Assembly (NCBI GenBank): GCA_017883345.1
Contig: JADGNT010000304.1
Coordinates: 1-6,413 of the forward strand
Length of the DNA: 6,413 nucleotides
Direction of reading: 5' to 3'
DNA from: Candidatus Solibacter sp.
Lineage (GTDB): Bacteria > Acidobacteriota > Terriglobia > Bryobacterales > Bryobacteraceae
Shown here: positions 1-6,141 of the stretch, in pieces
Numbering within the stretch: position 1 is the stretch's first letter
How the letters are laid out: the number at the start of each line of letters is the position of its first letter
The notes under the pieces: generated by a model
The model's database searches: none
What the model saw: the letters and a program-made list of their open reading frames with translations, nothing else
Told to the model about the DNA's origin: nothing
Made by a program: the position numbers and the translations under genes

Positions 1-11
1 GTTAAACTACC

Positions 12-1772
12 GTGGAACGGATTTTCAAAACTCTTGTGAACGCCCTTCGACAGGCTCTCGGCATGCTCGGCCTGGTGTGGACTCTCCACGCCGCGGCGGA
101 CGACCGTCTGCTCCTGCCCGGCCCCCCCGGACGCCCCGGCGGACGCCTGGTTTCCGCCCAACGCACCGAGCCGAAAACCCTGAATTGGGCAATCGCCGCC
201 GATTCCGGTTCCCGCGAGGTTCTACAGTGCTTGATGGCGGACCTGATTCATATCAACCGTCAGTCATTGGCTACCGAACCCGCCCTTGCCAAATCCTGGA
301 AAGTGTCCCGCAACGGGCTGCATTGGGAGCTTGAACTGCGCCAAGGTGTCAAGTTCTCCGACGGCCACCCGTTCGATGCCGACGATGTCGTTTTTACCTT
401 TCAAGCCATCCTGGATGAGCGGGTTCACTCCCCGCAGCGCGCGCTCCTCATGCTGGAAGGCAAACCCATCGGCGTGCATAAGCTCGACAGCTACCGCGTC
501 GCCTTCGATCTTCCCCAGCCCTACTCCGTTCCCGACCGCCTCTTCGACAGCATTTTCATCCTCCCGCGCCACAAATTGGAAGCTGCCTGGAAGCAGGGCA
601 AGCTGGGCGATGCCTGGCCGCTTGCCACCCCGCCCTCGGATCTCGCCGGTCTGGGGCCATTCCGTCTCAAGGAATACGTGGCCGGCCAGCGCATCGCCTT
701 GGAACGCAATCCCTACTACTGGAAGGTAGATCGGGCCGGCGCCCAGTTGCCCTACCTGGCCGAACTCGTGTTCGTCTTCGCCGGCACCGAGGACAACCAG
801 GTGCTGCGCTTTCAGGCAGGGGAAAGCGATATCATCAGCCGCGTGGGAGCGCGTAACTTCGCCGCGCTGGAAAAGGACCGCGAGCGCCGCGGCTACGAGC
901 TGGCCGGCGCCGGCGGCAGCCTGGAATACAACTTTCTGTTTTTCAATCTGGGAGACCTGCCCGCCGGAATGGCGCCACAAATCGCCGCCCACCAGGCCTT
1001 CCTGCGCCGCCAGAGCTTCCGGCAGGCCGTGTCCGCCGCCATCGACCGCAACGCCATCGTCCGCCTGGTTTACCTCGGCCGCGCCGTACCGCTGGGGGGT
1101 CCCGTACCGCCTGGCAACAAGGCCTGGATCAATACCACCCTCCCGGCGCCCACCCGTTCGGTGGAACGGGCGCGCCAGTTGCTCGCCGCCGACGGCTTCA
1201 AATGGAGCCGCGAGGGCGCTCTCGCGGATCCCGAAGGACGCCCGGTCGAATTCTCCATCCTGACCAGCAACAGCAACCCCGAGCGGTCGCAGATGGCCAC
1301 GCTCATCCAGGACGACCTGAAGCGGATCGGGATGCGGGTCAACGTGGTGCAACTGGAATTTCGCAGCCTGGTGGAACGCGTCCAACGCACCCGTGAATAC
1401 GAAGCCTGCGTGCTTTCGCTGGCCAGCCCGGATGCCGATCCCAATCCCGATATGGCGGTCTGGCTCTCCAGCGGCGGCAATCACCTCTGGAATCCGGGGC
1501 AGAAGACCCCCGCCACCCCGTGGGAAGCGGAAATCGATGGCCTGATGCGCCGCCAGATCGTCACGCGCAACTATGCCGAACGCAAACGGCTGTTCGACCG
1601 CGTGCAGGCAATCGTGGTCGAAAACCAGCCGCTGGTGCCGCTGGTCAGCCCCGACCTGCTGGCCGGCGCGAAAAAAGATCTGGCCAACTTCCACCCGGCT
1701 CTCATCGAACCGTACACTCTGTGGAATATTGAACAACTGTACTGGCGCACCGCCGCCGGAGGCCGCAGGTGA
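12..1772 (+). CDS. Exported family-5 ABC solute-binding protein (oligopeptide/dipeptide type), orphan
   Basis: Predicted extracytoplasmic binding protein of the SBP_bac_5 family (DppA/OppA/NikA-like), which captures peptides or similar solutes outside the inner membrane. At 586 residues it has the usual length. A signal peptide is visible: basic residues at 3, 6 and 13, a hydrophobic stretch around 15-25, and an AAA site at 27-29 before DD. No lipobox Cys is present, so it is probably periplasmic rather than a lipoprotein. Family hallmarks are GVKFSDG with DADDVVFTF (112-130), GLGPF (213-217) leading to NPYYWK (233-238), and FRQAVSAAIDR (336-346). A TAA at 3-5 lies in frame upstream, so GTG at 12 is the furthest possible start. 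It has no clear ribosome site. GTG 36 would shorten the signal peptide and is a fair alternative. No permease or ATPase gene follows; instead the stop overlaps a sigma-factor gene, suggesting a sensory role. The actual ligand cannot be read from sequence. Confidence 0.9.
   Translation: MERIFKTLVNALRQALGMLGLVWTLHAAADDRLLLPGPPGRPGGRLVSAQRTEPKTLNWAIAADSGSREVLQCLMADLIHINRQSLATEPALAKSWKVSRNGLHWELELRQGVKFSDGHPFDADDVVFTFQAILDERVHSPQRALLMLEGKPIGVHKLDSYRVAFDLPQPYSVPDRLFDSIFILPRHKLEAAWKQGKLGDAWPLATPPSDLAGLGPFRLKEYVAGQRIALERNPYYWKVDRAGAQLPYLAELVFVFAGTEDNQVLRFQAGESDIISRVGARNFAALEKDRERRGYELAGAGGSLEYNFLFFNLGDLPAGMAPQIAAHQAFLRRQSFRQAVSAAIDRNAIVRLVYLGRAVPLGGPVPPGNKAWINTTLPAPTRSVERARQLLAADGFKWSREGALADPEGRPVEFSILTSNSNPERSQMATLIQDDLKRIGMRVNVVQLEFRSLVERVQRTREYEACVLSLASPDADPNPDMAVWLSSGGNHLWNPGQKTPATPWEAEIDGLMRRQIVTRNYAERKRLFDRVQAIVVENQPLVPLVSPDLLAGAKKDLANFHPALIEPYTLWNIEQLYWRTAAGGRR
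1758..1762 (+). promoter_or_regulatory. Shine-Dalgarno GGAGG for the sigma-factor gene
   Basis: A perfect GGAGG lies inside the last codons of the binding-protein gene, six bases before GTG 1769. It decides the sigma start, which overlaps the TGA of the upstream gene as GTGA. This arrangement is typical of translational coupling. Confidence 0.75.
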
Positions 1773-2335
1773 GCCAGCCGTCCGAGTGGAGCAACACCCG
1801 CATCGTCGCGCAATGCCTGGCCGGCGATGAACGCGCCTGGAGCGCTCTGCTGGATCGCTACAAGAACCTGATTTACGCCATCCCGCTGCGCTACGGCGCG
1901 CCCCACCAGGATGCGGCCGACATCTTCCAGGCGGTCTGCCTGGATCTGTACAACGAACTTCCCCGGCTGCGCGATGCCGAGGCGTTGCAGGGATGGCTGA
2001 TCCGCGTGACCACGCACAAGTGCTATCACTGGAAACGCCGTCAACTGAATCGGGAGAGCGGTCTCGATGAGGACGAAGTCGAGAAACTCAGCGCCCTCCA
2101 GGCCATCTCGCCCGACGTACTGGCCGCGGTCGAGCGGGAGCAACTGGTGCGCGAGGCCATCGGCCACCTGCCGCCGCGCTGCCGCGAGATGATCCAACTC
2201 CTGTTCTTTGAGCAGCCGCCCATGCCGTACCACGACGTGGCCCGCCGCCTCAACCTGGCCATCGGCTCGATCGGGTTCATTCGCGGCCGTTGCCTCAAAC
2301 GGTTAAAAAAACTCTTGGAAGAGAGCGGGTTCTAA
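1769..2335 (+). CDS. ECF-type RNA polymerase sigma factor (sigma-70 family)
   Basis: A two-domain extracytoplasmic-function sigma factor of 188 residues, which directs RNA polymerase to a specific promoter set. Region 2 spans about 12-91. It begins with the AxxGDExAWSALLDRY helix and contains DAADIFQAV (48-56), matching region 2.2, then GWLIRVTTHKCYHWKRR (75-91), matching the 2.3/2.4 DNA-melting and -10-binding part. Region 4 spans about 126-183, beginning near HLPPRCREMI and running through the helix-turn-helix part (HDVARRLNLAIGSIGFIRGR). No region 3, no C-terminal extension and no membrane segment are seen. GTG 1769 is supported by the GGAGG upstream and by the 4-nt overlap with the binding-protein gene. 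The stop overlaps the ATG of the TPR-CHAT gene by one base. No anti-sigma gene lies immediately adjacent; the nearest candidate is the zinc-finger protein at 5447. The exact ECF group was not assigned. Confidence 0.95.
   Translation: MSQPSEWSNTRIVAQCLAGDERAWSALLDRYKNLIYAIPLRYGAPHQDAADIFQAVCLDLYNELPRLRDAEALQGWLIRVTTHKCYHWKRRQLNRESGLDEDEVEKLSALQAISPDVLAAVEREQLVREAIGHLPPRCREMIQLLFFEQPPMPYHDVARRLNLAIGSIGFIRGRCLKRLKKLLEESGF
2287..2323 (+). other. Possible -1 frameshift site (A7) flanked by small inverted repeats near the end of the sigma gene
   Basis: In the sigma reading frame the bases 2305-2311 read A AAA AAA, the canonical phase of a bacterial -1 slippery heptamer. A hairpin CCGTT/AACGG (2287-2291 with 2298-2302) ends two bases before it, and a 12-nt palindrome CTCTTGGAAGAG (2312-2323) follows it directly. 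The -1 frame is the frame of the TPR-CHAT gene and is open from 2212 through the CHAT start. A slip would therefore produce a sigma-CHAT fusion. No strong upstream Shine-Dalgarno stimulator is visible. The lysine codons could equally be ordinary coding sequence of the helix RLKKLLEE. Confidence 0.3.
2317..2325 (+). promoter_or_regulatory. Ribosome-binding site GGAAGAGAG for the TPR-CHAT gene
   Basis: A purine-rich Shine-Dalgarno-like stretch lies nine bases before ATG 2335, within the last codons of the sigma gene. It supports that ATG over the TTG at 2290, which lies inside the sigma gene. Part of it falls in the CTCT(TGGA)AGAG palindrome, so ribosomes finishing the sigma gene could expose it. 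Confidence 0.6.
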
Positions 2336-5211
2336 TGCCCCAGTCTCCAGATATGCCCTCCGGTTTCGCGGAGTTGTTGGTGGATCTGGCGCATGAACCC
2401 ACTCCGCGGCGGCGCCGCCAACTGCTCGAAACGCACCGGGACCTCTGGCGGCCGGAGACCGTCACCCGCTTCTACGACGAGGTGGTGCGTCTGCTGCACG
2501 TGGACATACAGCAGGCCGAGCGCATGGCCCGCGCCCTCTCGCTCGTGGCCGAACACCTGGGCGACGATGCCTCGCGGGCCGCCAGCCTGCGCGCCCTGGG
2601 CCATATCTACTACCGCAAGCGCAAGTACCAGGCTTCGGTGGATCTCTACCAGCAGTCGCTCGCCATTTACCAGCGCCTGGGCGACGCTCTGGAGGCGGGC
2701 CGGACGCTCAACAGCTCCCTGCAAAGCCTGATCTACCTGGGCCGCTACCCGGAAGCCATGGACTACGCCCAGCAGGCGCGCCAGATCTTCGAGCGGCTGG
2801 GCGACCGTCTCCGCCAGGCGCGGCTCGACGCCAACATGGGCAACATCCTCTACCGCCAGGACCGCTTCGAGGAGGCGCTGGAACTGTACCGGCGCGCCTA
2901 CCACGCCTTCCTGGAAATCGGCGAGCCCCAGGATGTCGCCATCTCGCTCAAGAACACGGCCACCTGCCAGATCAGCCTCAACGAGTTCGGCGAAGCTTTG
3001 GCAACCTACCAACAGGCCCGCGCCTACTGCGTGGAGCACCAGATGCCGGTGTTGGTGGCGGTGGCCGACTACAACGTCGCCTACCTCTATTATCTGCGCG
3101 GCGAATACACGCGTTCCATCGAGCTCTACCGCGCCGCCCGCGAGGACTGCCGCACCCTGGGCGACGCCTATCGCGAGGCCCTCTGCGATCTCGATCAGTC
3201 CGAGATGTACCTGGAGCTGAATCTCATTGAGGAAGGCGCGCACCTGGCCGGCCGCGCCCAGAAGGCCTTTCTCAAACTCGGTATGGGGTACGAAGCGGCC
3301 AAAGCCCAGACCAACCTGGCCATCTCACTGACCCACCACGGCGATACCGCCGTGGCCCTGGAGCTTTTCCATCAGGCGCGCCAACTCTTCGATCGCGAAA
3401 ACAATCGCGCCTGGATCGCCACCATCGATCTCTACCAGGCCTTGGTTTACCACCGGGACCACCGCCTCGACGACGCACTCGAGCTTTGCCAGCGGGCGCT
3501 GGACTTCTTCGCTCCTTCGCCGCTGTTTACCAAGAGCGTGCTCTGCCAGTTGCTGCTGGCCCGGATCCACCTGGATCGCGGCCAGAGCGCACTAGCCAAG
3601 CAAGTCTGCCTGACCGCCCTCGATCGCCTCCAACAGGCCGAAACACCGGCGCTCAGTTACCAGGCCTGGTACGTGCTCGGCGTCATCGAAGAAGCTCTAG
3701 GGGCGCCCGAAGCCGCCTATCGGGCGTACCTTAAGGCGCACCATCACCTGGAGAACCTGCGCAGCCATCTCAAAGCGGAGGAAATGAAAATCGCCTTCCT
3801 CAAGGACAAGCTGGAAGTCTACGAAGCGCTCGTGCGCATGTGCCTCGGCCGGGACCAAACGCAAGCCACTCTGGAGACCGCCTTCGCCTACATCGAAGAG
3901 GCCAAGTCGCGCAGCCTGGCCGACCTGATCGCGTTTCGTTCCCAGGGACTGCCGGCTTCGCGGAAGACCGAGCGCGCCCTGGTGGACCAGGTCAACACCC
4001 TACGCGGCGAACTCAATTGGTACAGCCGCACCATTCAGCTTCAGGAAGGCCGCGCCGCCAATCTCATGGCGCCGCAACTGGTCAAACTGCGCCGCGCCGC
4101 CCGCGATTGCGAGCAGCGGCTGGTGGAATCCCTGGCCAATCTGCGGGTGGAAGACGCGGAATATTCCAACCTGCAAACGGCGGGCTCGGTGCCCATTGAA
4201 ACTATCCGCGCGTCCCTCCCGCAGGGCGCGCTGCTGCTGCAGTACTACTGCGTCCGCGACCGGTTCCACGCCTGCCTGCTCTCCCGGGACAGCCTCAAGA
4301 TCGTGCCCTTGGGGAGCGCCTCGGATCTGCGCCGCGTCCTCCAACTCCTGCGCTTCCAGCTCTCCAAATTCCGCCTCGGCACGGACTACGTCAAGCTCTT
4401 CCATCACCAGTTGCTGGACGCCACCAACGCCCATTTGCACGAGTTTCACGAGCAGCTCATCGCCCCGATTGCAGACGACCTGAAGCCAGCCAGCCACCTG
4501 ATCGTCGCGCCCCATGATTTTCTGCACTACCTGCCCTTCCACGCGCTGCCCGACGCCCGGGGACAGGCACTGGGCGACCGGTTTACCGTTTCCTACACTC
4601 CCAGCGCCAGCGTCTATTACCTCTGCTCCACCAAGCAGGCCGGCCTGTCCGGCGGATCGCTGGTGCTGGGCATTCCCGATCCGGTTGCGCCGCGGATCGA
4701 AGACGAAGTGCGCGCCGTCGCCGGTGTGCTCCCGGCGAGCGAGGTCTTCCTGGGAGCGGCCGCCACCGCGCAGGTCCTGCGCGAAAGAGGGGCGCAGAGC
4801 CGTTTCGTGCATATCGCGACGCATGGCTGGTTCCGCCAGGACAACCCGATGTTCAGCTCCATCAGCCTGGGGGATTCCCACCTCAACCTGTTCGATCTTT
4901 ACCAGTTGAACCTGCCCTGTGAACTGGTGACGCTGAGCGGGTGCGGCACCGGCCTCAATATGGTGGTGGGCGGCGATGAACTCCTCGGTTTGGTTCGCGG
5001 ACTCCTCTACGCCGGCGCCCAAGGCGTCCTGGTGACTCTCTGGGATGTCAACGATCGGAGCACGGCGGAGTTCATGAAGCTTTTCTATGAAGCCCTTAAG
5101 ACCAACAGAAATAAGGCACAAGCAGCCCAGGAGGCGATGTTGGAAATTCGCCGCCGGTACCCCCACCCCTATTACTGGGCGCCTTTCGTCCTGGTGGGCA
5201 AGTATCTGTGA
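2335..5211 (+). CDS. TPR-CHAT protein, predicted caspase-like cysteine protease with 40-residue TPR array
   Basis: A 958-residue predicted cytoplasmic protein with no signal peptide or membrane segment. After about 80 helical residues there is an array of roughly ten TPR units of 40 residues (about 82-481), a protein- or peptide-binding scaffold. A helical linker follows (about 482-620) with EAKSRSLADLI, a motif usual between TPRs and CHAT. The CHAT domain runs from about 623 to the end. Its marks are IVAPHDFLHYLPFHALP (723-739), IATHG with catalytic His830, LSGCGTG with catalytic Cys870, a GDELLGLVRGLLYAGA motif, VTLWDVND, and the C-terminal YYWAPFVLVG. CHAT proteases (clan CD, separase/caspase relatives) cleave partner proteins when the scaffold senses a signal; examples are Csx29 of Craspase and gasdermin-activating proteases. 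The motif has Gly869 where Ala is common before Cys. ATG 2335 was chosen because of TAATG coupling and a good ribosome site. Family assignment is firm; active proteolysis and substrate are inferred. Confidence 0.95.
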   Translation: MPQSPDMPSGFAELLVDLAHEPTPRRRRQLLETHRDLWRPETVTRFYDEVVRLLHVDIQQAERMARALSLVAEHLGDDASRAASLRALGHIYYRKRKYQASVDLYQQSLAIYQRLGDALEAGRTLNSSLQSLIYLGRYPEAMDYAQQARQIFERLGDRLRQARLDANMGNILYRQDRFEEALELYRRAYHAFLEIGEPQDVAISLKNTATCQISLNEFGEALATYQQARAYCVEHQMPVLVAVADYNVAYLYYLRGEYTRSIELYRAAREDCRTLGDAYREALCDLDQSEMYLELNLIEEGAHLAGRAQKAFLKLGMGYEAAKAQTNLAISLTHHGDTAVALELFHQARQLFDRENNRAWIATIDLYQALVYHRDHRLDDALELCQRALDFFAPSPLFTKSVLCQLLLARIHLDRGQSALAKQVCLTALDRLQQAETPALSYQAWYVLGVIEEALGAPEAAYRAYLKAHHHLENLRSHLKAEEMKIAFLKDKLEVYEALVRMCLGRDQTQATLETAFAYIEEAKSRSLADLIAFRSQGLPASRKTERALVDQVNTLRGELNWYSRTIQLQEGRAANLMAPQLVKLRRAARDCEQRLVESLANLRVEDAEYSNLQTAGSVPIETIRASLPQGALLLQYYCVRDRFHACLLSRDSLKIVPLGSASDLRRVLQLLRFQLSKFRLGTDYVKLFHHQLLDATNAHLHEFHEQLIAPIADDLKPASHLIVAPHDFLHYLPFHALPDARGQALGDRFTVSYTPSASVYYLCSTKQAGLSGGSLVLGIPDPVAPRIEDEVRAVAGVLPASEVFLGAAATAQVLRERGAQSRFVHIATHGWFRQDNPMFSSISLGDSHLNLFDLYQLNLPCELVTLSGCGTGLNMVVGGDELLGLVRGLLYAGAQGVLVTLWDVNDRSTAEFMKLFYEALKTNRNKAQAAQEAMLEIRRRYPHPYYWAPFVLVGKYL
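2578..3777 (+). repeat. Ten in-register 40-residue (120-nt) TPR units within the CHAT gene
   Basis: Equivalent positions recur exactly every 40 residues at 82, 122, 162, 202, 242, 282, 322, 362, 402 and 442, with no insertion or deletion. Most units show the pattern small residue at 1, polar or Asn near 6, then a hydrophobic-rich helix A, a G/R-containing turn, and a second helix with EAL/SIELY/ALELF-type sequence. Examples are AISLKN at 202, AVADYN at 242 and AKAQTN at 322. The 40-residue length is that of the LGN/kinesin-light-chain-like TPR_12 class rather than the 34-residue classic TPR. Conservation is at protein level; the DNA copies have diverged. Confidence 0.85.
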
Positions 5212-5213
5212 AA

Positions 5214-5260
5214 GCGGTGGGGAGGAGTGCGGCTGGTAGGGTGATCTCCCCCCGTACCGC
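5214..5260 (+). terminator. Possible weak terminator-like hairpin after the CHAT gene
   Basis: GCGGT-GGGGA (5214-5223) can pair with TCCCC (5247-5251) and ACCGC (5256-5260), leaving a four-base CCGT bulge and a loop of about 23 bases. It begins two bases after the CHAT stop. No T-run follows, so it is not a standard intrinsic terminator; it may only stabilise the 3' end or attenuate read-through. Confidence 0.25.
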
Positions 5261-5371
5261 CCTAACTTCTGACAACTTGTGAGTACTACCGGCGGTTCCT
5301 TTACACTTCAATAGGTAGGGCTAGTGCTCGCGAAAAAAAACACTCGTAACCTATATCGATAGGCAGCTCTT

Positions 5372-5400
5372 AATACCCCTTTGTATTGAACGGGGCAATA
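5372..5400 (+). promoter_or_regulatory. Overlapping inverted repeats upstream of the zinc-finger gene (possible RNA structure)
   Basis: Three short pairings compete here. AATAC (5372-5376) can pair with GTATT (5383-5387), TATTG (5384-5388) with CAATA (5396-5400), and CCCC (5376-5379) with GGGG (5392-5395). The last two together would have pseudoknot topology. Each stem is only 4-5 bp, so this could be chance; a leader-RNA switch or a protein-binding site are the alternatives. Confidence 0.25.
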
Positions 5401-5446
5401 TGGCGCCACGTCAGGAAACCAACCGAACGGGAGTCATCGAAATTAT

Positions 5447-6121
5447 ATGAAGCACTACGCAATCGATCAATGGGCGGATTTCACTCGCGGGCTGATAGCC
5501 CGTGAGGAACGTACGCAGATGCAGGCGCACCTCCACGATGGATGCCAGAAATGCGGCCAGCTCTCGGATTTCACAACGAGGTTGACCGTTACCTGCACCA
5601 GTTTGGCTGCGGACGCTATTCCCGAATCGACGGTTCGCCTGGCGCGAGCCATATTCCCGGTCCGGGTGCACGATCGTCCGAAACGCGGCAACCGCCTTCC
5701 CATCGAGTTGATCTTCGATAGCTTTCTGGTTCCATCCCCGGTTGGACTGCGCGCCACCTGGCAGGTAGGCTGGCAGGGATTGTATCGCGCCGGAGATTGC
5801 TCGCTAGACCTGCGCATCGAGCCGGAATTGAAGTCCTCGCGCACCGCCGTCATCGGCCAGGTTACCAACCATGTCCTGCCCGAGCTCGACATGGGCAACC
5901 TCCCGGTCAGTTTGAGAGCCGGCAAGCTGGTGGTGGCTGAGACGTTGAGTAACCGCTTCGGCGAGTTTCAGATGGAGTACGCCCAGCAGCCGCAACTCCA
6001 ACTTTGCATCAATTTGCCGGATTCGAAAAGCATCCGTGTACCTCTGAAGAGATTCATCTCGGATCCACCGGCCGCCAAGAGCCGGACATCCTCGAGCCAG
6101 CGTACAGCGGAGAAGCAGTAG
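5447..6121 (+). CDS. Soluble zinc-finger (zf-HC2-like) protein with transthyretin/carboxypeptidase-regulatory-like domain; putative anti-sigma factor or adaptor
   Basis: A 224-residue protein, probably cytoplasmic, since it has no signal peptide and no membrane helix. The N-terminus (MKHYAIDQW..., helical to about 27) leads to H28-x4-C33-x2-C36, with H30 as another possible ligand. This resembles the zinc-binding anti-sigma (ZAS) His/Cys motif, although the classic spacing is H-x3-C-x2-C. The middle (about 80-130, with ELIFDSF and LYRAGD) is beta-rich. Residues 134-200 look like a carboxypeptidase-regulatory/transthyretin-like sandwich: VIGQV, then LPVSLRAGKLVVAE, then SNRFGEFQMEY. The tail after about 205 is Ser/Lys/Arg-rich and likely disordered. 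ATG 5447 gives the natural N-terminus, but its only ribosome-site candidate, GGGAG at 5429-5433, is 13 bases away. It precedes a secreted protease gene by 20 nt. I infer a partner of the nearby ECF sigma; it could instead be an adaptor or CHAT substrate. Confidence 0.85.
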   Translation: MKHYAIDQWADFTRGLIAREERTQMQAHLHDGCQKCGQLSDFTTRLTVTCTSLAADAIPESTVRLARAIFPVRVHDRPKRGNRLPIELIFDSFLVPSPVGLRATWQVGWQGLYRAGDCSLDLRIEPELKSSRTAVIGQVTNHVLPELDMGNLPVSLRAGKLVVAETLSNRFGEFQMEYAQQPQLQLCINLPDSKSIRVPLKRFISDPPAAKSRTSSSQRTAEKQ

Positions 6122-6128
6122 CGTCCAA

Positions 6129-6133
6129 AGGGA
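6129..6133 (+). promoter_or_regulatory. Shine-Dalgarno AGGGA for the secreted protease gene
   Basis: AGGGA within AAAGGGA sits eight bases before ATG 6142, in the 20-nt spacer after the zinc-finger gene. It supports that start over the in-frame ATG at 6166 and fits co-transcription with the preceding gene. Confidence 0.6.
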
Positions 6134-6141
6134 AACCAATC

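Larger units (their letters stand above)
5212..5446. other. Intergenic gap between the two gene blocks, lower GC, no gene seen
   Basis: This 235-nt stretch separates the CHAT stop from the next ATG and is visibly richer in A and T than the flanking genes. It holds a GC-rich imperfect hairpin at its start, an A8 tract (5333-5340), a CCTAT-ATCG-ATAGG hairpin (5350-5363), overlapping repeats at 5372-5400, and a GGCGCC palindrome (5402-5407). No tRNA-like fold and no convincing sigma-70 or ECF promoter pair could be read, although the second block probably has its own promoter here. Confidence 0.6.

Noticed and set aside
264..1736. A 490-codon open frame on the minus strand opposite the binding-protein gene
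   Set aside because: It is antisense to a clear SBP_bac_5 gene. Long antisense frames are expected in GC-rich coding DNA, and its translation shows no recognisable domain.
2290..2334. TTG 2290 as the start of the TPR-CHAT gene
   Set aside because: It lies inside the sigma gene without its own Shine-Dalgarno. ATG 2335 has a good site and a TAATG junction. The upstream extension matters only if frameshifting occurs.
4000..5166. A 388-codon open frame on the minus strand opposite the CHAT domain
   Set aside because: It is antisense to well-conserved CHAT motifs, has no family signature and no ribosome site of note, and is best read as a composition shadow.
5277..5305. Sigma-70 promoter TTGTGA, 17 bases, TTTACA
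   Set aside because: Only three of six bases match in the -10 element, so it is too weak to annotate.
5414..5435. ECF-type promoter GGAAAC ... GTC just before the zinc-finger gene
   Set aside because: The two elements are only 13 bases apart, shorter than the roughly 16-17 typical of ECF promoters, and the transcript would start almost at the ATG.
5212..5446. CRISPR array, tRNA or small RNA gene in the intergenic gap
   Set aside because: No repeated units with spacers, no cloverleaf and no strong terminator pair are visible. The Craspase analogy rests on protein families only.
5447..6121. Zinc-finger protein as a bacterial gasdermin, a known neighbour of CHAT proteases
   Set aside because: It has an N-terminal His/Cys motif and a transthyretin-like C-terminal domain, and lacks the hydrophobic N-terminus expected of gasdermins.
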